DNA of 28,338 bases from Entrophospora sp. SA101 (lineage: Eukaryota; Glomeromycota; Glomeromycetes; Entrophosporales; Entrophosporaceae). Of this stretch, positions 20,459-28,338 are shown one piece after another. The position numbers were made by a program, and so were the translations under genes. Within the stretch, counting starts at the first letter, position 1. Each line of letters starts with the position of its first letter. Below the pieces are notes generated by a model. The model did no database searches and was not told where the DNA came from. It saw only the letters and a program-made list of their open reading frames with translations. The stretch spans positions 1-28,338 of the forward strand of contig CAUDNR010004255.1 in the NCBI GenBank assembly GCA_958430865.1, in the 5' to 3' direction.

Positions 20459-20866
20459 ACAATCTTAAAAGTAAAGCCTCGTCTGTTTCAATATAGTAAT
20501 ATTCTTCATCTAAAGACTTTGCTTTTAAATTCTAACAAACTGGATTATACCTCAACTTATTCCCATGTTTCTTTTGATTTGAATTAAAACTGTTGTTTGT
20601 TTGATATTGTAACATCTCTCTTCAAAAACTGGCCTTGAAAATCTATCCCAAGATCTACCAAGAAATTTTTACGGCAAGTAGTTTACATTATTTCCCATTC
20701 TTTGGACTTCTTTATGGTAATAGCTTTGGTTGCCATCCAACATTAAAGATGATATTGAAGCATTTCTTCATACACACACATCTTTAAAATAAGTGCTTGT
20801 ATCAATTTGACTGTACCTTACTAATTGAATAATATCTTCTAAATGTTTCCAATTTGTTGAAATCAT
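20459..20866 (-). pseudogene. Broken hypothetical ORF
   Basis: From an ATG at 20864-20866 the minus strand reads MISTNWKHLEDIIQLVRYSQ, IDTSTYFKDVCV, a TGA, then RNASISSLMLDGNQSYYHKE, VQRMGNNVNYLP, a TAA, KFLGRSWDRFSRPVFEERCY and on for about 30 residues before further stops. All of this is in one frame, which suggests a formerly coding region inactivated by point mutations. I do not recognise the family. The context (MITEs, TE relics) suggests a multicopy or transposon-derived gene. Confidence 0.5.
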
Positions 20867-21435
20867 TTTTATCCCAAGGTACTTGAGTGAGTGAGCTTTT
20901 AAAGGTTTTAATATTCCAACTCTAATCGCCTCATCATAAAAGTTAGTTTATCCAACAATTTCAATGAGTAATGGTACGTTTTTAATGGCAATGCTATTAC
21001 ATATGTATACATTTCGTTTTCTCACATAGTGAGTGAGCAAAAGTTTCATTTTTTAAAAATACTAGTATTTAGGAAATACAAAGAATAAAATATACGTGAT
21101 TTAATTAGCAACGATAACAACAATCAATCAATTATAATAATAATAATAAATAGAATATAATGAATGTGACATATGAAAACGCCTGGAATTGTAAATTTTT
21201 TTGTGTGTATGCAAATAGAAAAAGCTCAAAGATTATATATACTTTCTTCGATTGTATTGATAATTTTTTTTTTGGTTTGGGGTATAAAAATTAGTATTTC
21301 TGTAGCAAGTTCTCTGATTCATGAACAGATCGTTAATAAAATGAATTCATAATCATCGTGGGTGGGAGAGGAAAAGAAATCGTTAAATAATAGATTTGAA
21401 GGATGATAAAAAATTTTTTTTTAATAGTTCAATCC
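20867..21435. other. AT-rich spacer, no gene recognised
   Basis: A possible extension of the relic on the minus strand (LTQVPWDKN, about 20870-20895) is visible, then only A/T-rich non-coding sequence. TAA/AAT trinucleotide repeats occur near 21136-21150. Confidence 0.4.
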
Positions 21436-21443
21436 ATACAAAT
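21436..21443 (+). repeat. Target-site duplication (ATACAAAT), left
   Basis: Identical to 21611-21618. An 8-bp TSD indicates hAT transposition. Confidence 0.9.
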
Positions 21444-21610
21444 TAATGTTGGTTTCCAAAACTAGAGAGTTTCGAAAGTCAAAAGGTTTCGCCACAAGTC
21501 GAAACTAGTTTTGACCTTTGACTTTTGAATTTTGATTTAGCTTTGACATATAAATTTTAATTTTAGTTTTGACTTTCGCTTCTTCAAAATAGTTTCGGCA
21601 ACCAACATTA
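21444..21610 (-). mobile_element. 167-bp hAT-type MITE (copy A)
   Basis: It starts TAATGTTGGTTTCCAAAAC and ends AACCAACATTA. It is flanked by a perfect 8-bp TSD, ATACAAAT, at 21436-21443 and 21611-21618. Its reverse complement aligns along its whole length with the element at 24608-24784 (about 80-85% by eye). The interior has GTCAAAA and GTCGAAA words in both orientations. There is no coding sequence. Confidence 0.9.
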
Positions 21611-21618
21611 ATACAAAT
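21611..21618 (+). repeat. Target-site duplication (ATACAAAT), right
   Basis: Partner of 21436-21443. Confidence 0.9.
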
Positions 21619-22189
21619 ACTGATTCACTATAAAAAGAAAATGCCAAATTAAATAAAAATTTTCAATTACAAAAATTTTCAAAAAAGCAATATGTGCAAA
21701 TTTCAATGTGAGTAATTTCTAGCGAAATTATAAACGCAAGGTCAAGTAGGATGAAAGAGGAAAACGCTTAGTCAATGGAGAGAAAGGAACATGCCAAAAA
21801 AAAGAGAGATATACTTTTTCATAATTCTCGTAGCAAACGTCAGTATAACTTTTAAAATTAAAGTCCTTTATTTACAATACAAAAATTAAATAATATGTTC
21901 ATCTTTCATTCCATACTTTTCTTATTCTTATAAAAAAAGCACTTTCTGACGATTTCAATAATTCTCTTTCTCAAAAGTTAGTAATAAAGAGTACTTTAAG
22001 TATATTATGAATACTAAATAGCCTTACTAGTAGTTTTCAGCTCTTGCTTAGCATTACTTGAAATCGACTTAATTGAAGACTTATAACTTAAAATTATTTG
22101 CTATTTACATAAAAATGTGGTTTAAATGATATTTTATAAATGTTTGTCTATTATATGAAGTCACCGGTAATTATGTTTTTATTGCCCAT
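21619..22189. other. AT-rich spacer downstream of GPI-type gene
   Basis: No gene is recognised. The right part is the presumed 3' flank of the minus-strand gene ending at 22190. Confidence 0.4.
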
Positions 22190-22962
22190 TCATAGAACGA
22201 ATGCAGCAACCAAAAATAAACCACAAAGGAAATTTAATCTAGTAATGATGATGGTTGTGGGAGAATTACTGTTATTATTACAATTAACATTTCCCGTGCC
22301 AATAACAGTTACATTATTGCAGTTATTTTTTGTAGGAGAGTTGTATTGGGTGGGAGAATCGCCGGGTGGTTTCGTCTTACTAGGAGACTTGGAGGAGGAG
22401 GGAATAGGATCTTTTGTAGTTGAGTCAACAGTAGCTGACGATGGAATTTTAAGGAAGCCTGGACAATTCGGTTTGGAAGGAACAGTCAATTCGTTGTAAT
22501 TCAATTTGACGCATTTATCTACATAAGCTATTAATATTTTGAAAGCAATATATTAGTAAGTCTGAATAATTTAATATATTAAAGACTGCAATTCAGTATA
22601 TATTTTATTTTTCATAGGGCCAATGCCTACATTGAGGCTTATAAGCAGTATAAGGAGGAGTAGCGTAAAGCATGCAGAGGTAATAGCTAAATAGACAACA
22701 ATAAAGACAGGAAAATCAATAAATTATGAATGGAATTTGAAGACATCAATTTTATTTACCAAGTATAAGCTTCAATGTAATCTTGCGAACACGAACACGT
22801 TGGAGTATTCAAAGCATCAGGATGAAGTGTATCACAAGCACTCGCATCTCTTTTGCGGTTATCCCAATATGTACTACAAACTAGTCTTCCAACTGCTGTA
22901 ACAACTTCAACAGATAGGAGCAAGAATAAAATCACTGGAAGGAATAACTTTTGAAATTGCAT
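22190..22962 (-). CDS. Secreted Cys-rich, probably GPI-anchored protein
   Basis: Proposed minus-strand exons are 22962-22760, 22686-22631 and 22527-22190, with GT-AG introns and matching phases, giving 198 aa. A signal peptide (MQFQKLFLPVILFLLLSVEV, cleaved after about VTA at 23) is followed by a Cys-rich part: LVCSTYWDN, ASACDTLH, PTCSCSQDY, then across the splice junction YTCYYLCMLYATPPYTAYK and VDKCVKL, and PNCPGF. A Pro/Ser/Thr-rich stretch with SPSKTKPPGDSPT comes next, then NNNSNSPTT and a hydrophobic end (LCGLFLVAAFVL). A hydrophobic C-terminus without a tail behind a small-residue, Asn/Ser-rich stretch is the classic GPI-attachment layout. A wall or surface role, or an effector-like role, is inference; no named family is recognised. 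The middle exon's donor (GTAGGC) is the least certain border. Confidence 0.75.
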
Positions 22963-23856
22963 ATTAAATTCACGGAAAGAAGTTTTATTATTACCAATTT
23001 AAGTACGATTGAAGGTAGCCAGCCATATAAAAAAACTTTGAATGTGTAACAAATAGTTTTATTTTTTTAAATAATACTTTTTGGAAAATTTCTGCGATGA
23101 TCAATGTTAATTATTGTAGTTGTTGGGTTTCTTGCATAAGGGATTGTTTATACTTTGAATTACCGGTTTAAATCCAGCTATTACTATTATGACTAATAAT
23201 AAATCGTGAAAAGCCGGATTTTAATTACCGTTATATATATATTTCCTTACTTGTAACAATTTATTAACAAACAATTCTATTATAAATTAGGTTCTGTTTT
23301 AAGAATCCTCTTTAAATGGTAAATTTGAAAAAAGTATTTGCAATTTAATCAATCAGAATCTAATTATATTTGGAAACATGTCTCGATATTCTTGTTTTAA
23401 TTTTAGTTATTATTTTGTAAATCATCCATTCATCTTTGCATTCATTTTTTTTATCAATGGATCAAAAAATTTATCATTCGTTTCTTTTCTTTTTCCAAAA
23501 TGTTTTAAAAATGCTCGACTCTTTTATTTCATAACTTAAAATATTATCATTTGTAAAATTCCATTCTTTTGGAATTAAGTATTTTAAATGAATAATCTAT
23601 TAATTCAACATTTAAAATGTGTTTTTGATTTCTTTCGCAACGGATGGTGAGATGATGAATAATTACAAATTCAATATTTAAAAACCCGGATTTGCGTATA
23701 TAGATCCGGTTTAAAATTGTTGGAGAGGAATAAGAACTCTGATTGAAAATTCTAAAATCAGGTTTCTTTCCGGAACAAATTTCAAGCCCTAATAAGGACA
23801 AGGATAAAGGTAATAATATAATTTTTTGAGAACAAATTTTTTACTTTCGTTGGATG
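22963..23856. other. Upstream flank of GPI-type gene and AT-rich spacer
   Basis: The first few hundred bases are the presumed promoter side of the minus-strand gene. A minus-strand ORF at 23547-23801 (MSLLGLEICSGKKPDFRIFN onward) has no domain or intron support and I do not call it. ACCCGGAT and ATCCGGTT at 23684-23711 form a small imperfect palindrome. Confidence 0.4.
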
Positions 23857-23858
23857 TA

Positions 23859-24437
23859 CAGTCTCCGGCGAAAGTAATGGCGGTGATAATTTTTTTAAAA
23901 ACTAAAAATTTTTAACAAGCAACTATCAATAAAATTTTATTTTTAAAACGCCTCTAAGTAAAACATCATGCTTTTAAAAGCTTATAGTATAAAACGTTTT
24001 TCTCCTCTCTCAATCCCGGTCTGAATCTAATTTGTGCATTAAAAAAAAATCGGAACTTTGGCTTTTTTAAAAAAATTTTAAATTTCATTTTTCTATTAAG
24101 CTTTTTTTTTATTAAGTAAATGAATCTTTATACATTAAATAAAATTATTCGAAATGAAAAATTCCACGTATCCTAAAAATTTTATGAAGTTTGGATAAAA
24201 AAATTTAATATGTTTTTATATTTTACGCTTTTACGAAATAGAAAAATCAAATTTTTTTACACAAATGTAAAGTGCAAGAACACATCAAAAAATTTTCTCT
24301 AAACTTCATAAAAATTTTAGGATATGTAGAATTTTTCATTGTGAACAACTTTATTTAATATAAAAAGATCGATTTACTTAATAAAAACTTAGCAAAAATA
24401 ATATTCATTGTACCACCATTACTTTCGCCTGGGACTG
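23859..24437. mobile_element. 579-bp fold-back mariner-type element
   Basis: The left end CAGTCTCCGGCGAAAGTAAT follows TA (23857-23858). The right end is its inverse (read inward, CAGTCCCAGGCGAAAGTAAT) and is followed by TA at 24438-24439. The terminal repeats run about 25 bases with three or so mismatches. A second, internal inverted repeat (24096-24196 with 24300-24392, about 95 bases per arm) gives a hairpin with a loop of about 100 bases. No ORF is present. CAGTC termini and a TA target fit a non-autonomous Tc1/mariner-superfamily element. Confidence 0.82.
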
Positions 24438-24439
24438 TA

Positions 24440-24456
24440 TATATATATATATATTA
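24440..24456. repeat. Short (TA)n run
   Basis: A dinucleotide run adjoining the right end of the fold-back element. It blurs the exact TA target-site boundary. Confidence 0.8.
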
Positions 24457-24599
24457 TATGAAATATTATACCTTACCTTCTCCAATAATTCCCAATCTTT
24501 CGATGTATTGAATAGGATAATTGATAAATTCTCTCCAGTATGTGGTCCTTCTAAAGGAAAAAATTCTAGTATAGTATGTTTTAAGGTCCAACACTTGGT

Positions 24600-24607
24600 A
24601 ATCCAAT
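24600..24607 (+). repeat. Target-site duplication (AATCCAAT), left
   Basis: Identical to 24785-24792, directly flanking MITE copy B. Confidence 0.9.
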
Positions 24608-24784
24608 CAGTGTTGGTTGTCAAAACTATTTTGAAGAGGCGAAAGTCAAAATTAAAATTAAAAGTTATACATCAAAACTAAATCAAAAGTCCATAGTCAA
24701 AAATCAAAACTAGTTTCAACTTATGGCGAAACCTTTTGACTTTCACACAGTTGCAAAACTCTCTAATTTTGGAAACCAACACTA
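24608..24784 (+). mobile_element. 177-bp hAT-type MITE (copy B), nested in hAT relic
   Basis: It starts CAGTGTTGGTTGTCAAAAC and ends GGAAACCAACACTA. It is flanked by a perfect 8-bp TSD, AATCCAAT, at 24600-24607 and 24785-24792. Removing it and one TSD restores the minus-strand frame AHW-I-TKCWTLKH of the surrounding transposase relic. It aligns with the reverse complement of 21444-21610 end to end. The CAGTG/TAGTG termini suit hAT. Multiple GTCAAAA words are inside. Confidence 0.92.
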
Positions 24785-24792
24785 AATCCAAT
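24785..24792 (+). repeat. Target-site duplication (AATCCAAT), right
   Basis: Partner of 24600-24607. Confidence 0.9.
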
Positions 24793-25073
24793 GTGCAGTA
24801 ATTCCTAGAAAGGAATCTGATTTTTTGATGTCTAAGCATCTAGTGTAAAAGATATTCAACCTGGAGAAGCTTTCAATTCCTCTTTTAGTTATTGTTTTTG
24901 ATTATCAAATGATTTAGTAAGGATATTACAGACAGTATCACCAGAAGGAACCAACGCCTCAGGATTCAATCTTTGTACCATTTTTTTAAAAGCTTTATTT
25001 TCAACAACTGAAAAAGGCTGGTCATTGACAATTATCCATTTAATTAAATCTTGCAAGATTCTTCTTTGTAAAA

Positions 25074-25099
25074 TTTATTTATTTATTTATTTATTTATT
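25074..25099. repeat. (TTTA)n microsatellite
   Basis: About six tetranucleotide units inside what appears to be the second intron of the hAT relic. Confidence 0.9.
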
Positions 25100-25600
25100 A
25101 TTCATAATTTATGATAATAAAAATAATAAAACCATTCAAAAAAGCCTAAACTTACAAATAAATCACCTTTTTAACATAATTATCCATAGGACCACTCACA
25201 GGATTAAAAAGTGTTTATGGGATTTTTTCAGATGATTTAACATAGTTAATGTTGACCCACATACTGATACCTTATAAGAATTCCTAAAAAAAAAGCATTA
25301 ATAATATCAATAAATTAATGTTATTTTCTTTTAATCTGTTTGACATACATACTTGCAGTGTTTACATTTATACTTATTGATTCTTTCATCCAATATGCAA
25401 TTAGAGTGCACAGTTGACCTATTTTTTTTTATTTTGAAATGTATCATGTTGATTTGAATTTAAATTATCACCAATGATAATTTTTGATGAATTCTCTTCA
25501 ACTTCTTCACTATTATAAATAGGAGAACTATTATCAAGAGAATTATGTAATTCATTCATGAAGAAATCAATGACTAATGGTAAAATTGAAGGAGAGGAAT

Positions 25601-27435
25601 TAATTATTAATTATTTTTTTATTTTTTGATTAATTATTATTATACTGTATATTAACATATATTATATTTATTATCGGAAAAAAAAATTATCAAAAAAAAA
25701 AATTTTTTTTATAATTTAAAACCAAAACCGAATCATTTGGAGCTTTACTTATAAATGCCCCCACTTCATTTCTAAAAATTAAATATAATATACTAGATCC
25801 AATATTATGTTCTATTAGTATTGAATCTAATAAATACACTTTTCAATATAATGCCATTGACTCAGTATACTAATACCATAGATGTTATGGATCCTAAATT
25901 CTAACACTAGTATGAAAAATGTAATAATGCTTTATAAGCCTTTTATCACCATTGATGAGTTATAATTATTGCCAGAATTAAGGAGGATGTTCACAATAGA
26001 AATTGTGGCCACGAAGTGCTTCCAGTCTCTTATTTCTCATATTCACCACAGGCCCTGATCCACATCAGCTAGCTTTTCAGTTGGTGTAGAGAAGGACTTC
26101 ACAACAGATCGTCCACCATACATTAGGGCTGGTTACCTAATTGCCAAATTTCACAAGTTGTGGCCACAAAGTACTTCCAGTTCTCTTTTACCAAATCCTA
26201 GTGGCAGATAAACAGCAATTCAATAATTCGGTGTAAGAAAAAAAACCATCATCTTTCAAGACGATTTATGTTGATTATTTTCCTTTAATAATTGTTTTGT
26301 TTAAAATAAATATAAGAATGAATTTATTATTATGCATTTTTTTATATTAATATTTAAAAAAATAACAAACATATATAACTTACTATTAATATTATATTAT
26401 AATTATTGAAATTACCACCACTGTCTATTATTGTTATTATTATGGTTATTAAAATAGTAGTGGTGAATTTATTTAGATTAGAAAATAATCACATCCACTA
26501 GATTGGGAGTGGGAATGAGGGTGGGAGCTGCAGTTGACAGTTGAAGTAGAAGCGGCAGTTGAGCGGCTGAAGTTGGACTGGCAATGGAGTGAGAGAAAGA
26601 GTGCTGGTAATGTATGGGTGTCCGTTTAACTATATAGTTGTTTTCTTCTGTTTCGTGTTTCGTGGTTGTTTTGTTGTGTAATAAAAATTTGTACAACACA
26701 AATTGATATCATAAATTTGATTGGTCGATTGACAAGTTATAGATAAAAGATAAATCGAAATTCATTCATTATTGATCCCTTTCCTGGACCATCAAAATTT
26801 ATTTCTGGCTTATAAAGCACATATTAATAGAAGCCTAAGTTAACAACAAAGTAATTTGAAAAATAACAAGATAATTCGGAAGTTAGATGAGAGATGTTTC
26901 CAATATTCCGCATCCAAGAAAATAATTTTATTAAACTTGTTGTAACAACTCAACCATAAAAAAATCAACAGCAACATATTGGAGGTATGAATATTATTAT
27001 GCCAATTATAATAATGTGTTGATAGTGTGTTTAATGAACAATTATCTTATTAAAGAAGAAACAACATTGACGTTTCAACATTCATAAATATTGTATTTAA
27101 CAGCAAAGAGTGCGAGTACGCTTTTTATTTTACATATTTCTTGGTGTATTTTTAACCTCTAGTCCACAAGGTTTTAGCCAGCCAGAACACGGATTTGATA
27201 CCGTTTTTTTATATGTCTTTACTTAATATACAGGAACTTGCTCTAGAGTAGGTGCTTTTTTCTAAATTTAATTTCCCTTAGAAGCTTAAGAATAATAATT
27301 TATTTTCTTGCTTAAGCAGAATGGTTAAATTCTTAAGAGATATAATAATAATTTGCCCCCTAGTTTGAGCATGCCTCTTAAATCATAATGTGTTTACTTG
27401 CTTAGCTAGAATCTTTGAAATCTCATGAATTCTGA
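25601..27435. other. Spacer with a pair of GTGGCCAC repeats, no gene
   Basis: Mostly AT-rich sequence. Two related words, TGTGGCCACGAAGTGCTTCC (about 26004) and TGTGGCCACAAAGTACTTCC (about 26160), lie some 155 bases apart in direct orientation within a less AT-rich patch. A G-rich patch at 26500-26600 (GGGAGTGGGAATGAGGGTGG) stands out in composition. No reading frame here has a recognisable domain. Confidence 0.45.
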
Positions 27436-27684
27436 TTATATATATTTCTTGGAGAATTGATGTTCAGATTGTATCCTGAAATCTAGTGATCTATGATGCG
27501 TAATATCAAAATGCTTCCGTCTTGCATAGAATTGTGCAAGGTAATAATCACTAGCATCCGTTTTACACATCAGAGGTGCAGAAGAATTAGGCTTACCATA
27601 AATTTTGCAAGGGACATGTATTTTAGACCTCAAATGTTCATGACATCCTTTTAGGCCATCAACATTCACATCCACAAAATTCAC
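27436..27684 (-). CDS. Uncharacterised short ORF
   Basis: An 82-codon minus-strand frame from an ATG at 27684 reads MNFVDVNVDGLKGCHEHLRS and includes KIHVPCKIYGKPNSSAPLMC, then TDASDYYLAQFYARRKHFDI and a His/Arg-rich end. Its Cys/His/aromatic content looks more protein-like than the surrounding frames. The IYGKP point overlaps a possible GTAAGC donor, so it might be an exon of a larger gene or a transposon fragment. No family is recognised and expression is unproven. Confidence 0.3.
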   Translation of the reverse strand: MNFVDVNVDGLKGCHEHLRSKIHVPCKIYGKPNSSAPLMCKTDASDYYLAQFYARRKHFDITHHRSLDFRIQSEHQFSKKYI

Positions 27685-27793
27685 CAGGGTTATGTAAATA
27701 AATGCAAGTAAATTCTTTCAACATTGAAATGTATAAATTTTATTAAACACAAGATCTGGAGGAGTAATATATAATAAAAAATGTATATTCGAA

Positions 27794-28039
27794 ATGGTAG
27801 ACTACGAAGACATCAAATTGGCGTTAATTAAGGCAATCAATGTGGCATACTGTCAAGGTAAAAAAAGATATGACAAACTTGGTACAACATATGGAGGATA
27901 TCTGAAAACATTACAATGAAAATGAGATCCAGAGGATCATGTTAGACGTGTAGCAAAACAACTTGTTCAAGATGAAGCAACCTACATGGAATAATTAGCA
28001 GATTTACAAGAATGGTATATTGAAGAAGTATATTACTAG
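27794..28039 (+). pseudogene. Short broken ORF (82 codons, three nonsense codons)
   Basis: A single frame from ATG reads MVDYEDIKLALIKAINVAYC and continues GKKRYDKLGTTYGGYLKTLQ. It is then interrupted by TGA, a Lys, and TGA before DPEDHVRRVAKQLVQDEATY. A TAA follows in YME-stop-LADLQ, and it ends EWYIEEVYY at 28037-28039. The frame never shifts. TGG (Trp) at both TGA positions would fit the local phrase, so point mutation is the likely cause. Family unknown; a gag-like or other TE-derived helical protein is possible. Confidence 0.45.
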
Positions 28040-28338
28040 TATGGAAAAATTATATTTTAGATTGGCTACCCAAGGGTAATACAGAAAACATGTAATGTAT
28101 GAACCTCTATGTATGTAACATATGAATTTATTTCCATACATGTATGAAAAATGCAGATCATACATACATACATTTTTATTAAATTAACTAGCAAACATCA
28201 CCCAATTATTATTATATATATACCATATTAATGTTAAGTGCTAAATAAATATATTAAAAAATTTATTTTACATTTATTCCTATATATACATATGTAAATG
28301 ATGATTAGAACAATAAACAACAACAATAATGATTATAG
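28040..28338. other. AT-rich right edge of window
   Basis: ATACATAC-type repeats (28100-28175) and further A/T-rich sequence. No gene seen. Confidence 0.5.

Larger units (their letters stand above)
24470..25600 (-). pseudogene. hAT transposase relic with BED-type zinc finger
   Basis: On the minus strand an acidic/Ser-rich start (MNELHNSLDNSSPIY, about 25560) leads to DERINKYKCKHC (CxxC at about 25351-25368). After an intron the exon 25283-25166 reads NSYKVSVCGSTLTMLNHLKK then SHKH, completing a BED finger, and NYVKK. After an intron with a TTTA repeat the next exon (about 25064 downward) reads RILQDLIKWIIVNDQPFSVV, then NPEALVPSGDTV, LKEELKAS, ISFTLDA-stop-TSKNQ, and GITAHWI, where MITE copy B lies. 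The coding resumes TKCWTLKHTILEFFPLEGPH and ENLS before a GTAAGG donor at about 24476. QPFSVVE and the D-A-W-T-S-like phrase are typical of hAT transposases. Three nonsense codons (TAA, TGA, TAG) and the missing C-terminal dimerisation region show that it is dead. Confidence 0.82.

Noticed and set aside
22140..22499. Plus-strand ORF opposite the GPI-type gene
   Set aside because: The minus strand has a signal peptide, consistent introns and a GPI-type end. The plus frame is its shadow.
23160..23185. CCGGTTTAAATCC, similar to a tRNA B box
   Set aside because: No acceptor stem, A box or cloverleaf could be fitted around it.
23547..23801. 84-codon minus-strand ORF as a C-terminal continuation of the hAT transposase
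   Set aside because: It contains no hAT dimerisation-region motif, and its reading does not join to the exon ending ELLEK by a plausible intron.
1..28338. CRISPR arrays, bacterial promoters, ribosome binding sites, operons, attachment sites
   Set aside because: The window has spliceosomal introns and eukaryotic transposons. No regularly spaced identical repeats with unique spacers were seen.

Overview
This is an AT-rich (roughly three-quarters A+T) eukaryotic window with short GT-AG introns, long homopolymers and microsatellites, and dense decayed transposons. The style of the TKL-like kinase, the furin/EGF-type Cys-rich receptor-like protein and several multicopy hypothetical families resemble an arbuscular-mycorrhizal (Glomeromycotina) fungus such as Rhizophagus. 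That assignment is pattern recognition, not a search result.

Layout. The left part (1-10.8 kb) is a transposon graveyard. It holds a truncated copy (1-1103) of a segment found again at 8755-9857. Both copies carry the same Tc1-like element in the same intron of a broken multicopy gene. Also here are two TE-associated gene relics on the minus strand (1104-1531 and about 4984-5959), a decayed multicopy gene (3242-4580) interrupted by an exonic MITE with a perfect 8-bp target-site duplication, and a second Tc1-like element (6170-7875) with about 208-bp terminal inverted repeats.

The middle (12-20.2 kb) has the two best genes. One is a four-exon protein kinase (12045-13767, 485 aa). The other is an eight-exon single-pass membrane protein (16528-20174, 1004 aa) with a signal peptide, a beta-trefoil-like N-terminus, a possible beta/gamma-crystallin-like segment, EGF-like and furin-like Cys-rich modules, one transmembrane helix and a tail of about 155 aa. 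All seven of its introns are phase 1.

The right part (20.2-28.3 kb) has a three-exon secreted, Cys-rich, probably GPI-anchored protein on the minus strand (22190-22962, 198 aa) among relics. These include a BED-finger hAT transposase (minus, about 24470-25600) whose coding sequence is interrupted by a hAT-type MITE with an 8-bp TSD, a related MITE in opposite orientation at 21444-21610, a fold-back mariner-type element at 23859-24437, and two or three broken ORFs.

The three intact genes could all act at the cell surface or in signalling (receptor-like protein, GPI protein, kinase). Nothing in the sequence shows that they act together. The most unusual material is the modular receptor-like gene, the nested MITEs sharing a repeated GTCRAAA motif, and the 8.75-kb-spaced direct duplication.
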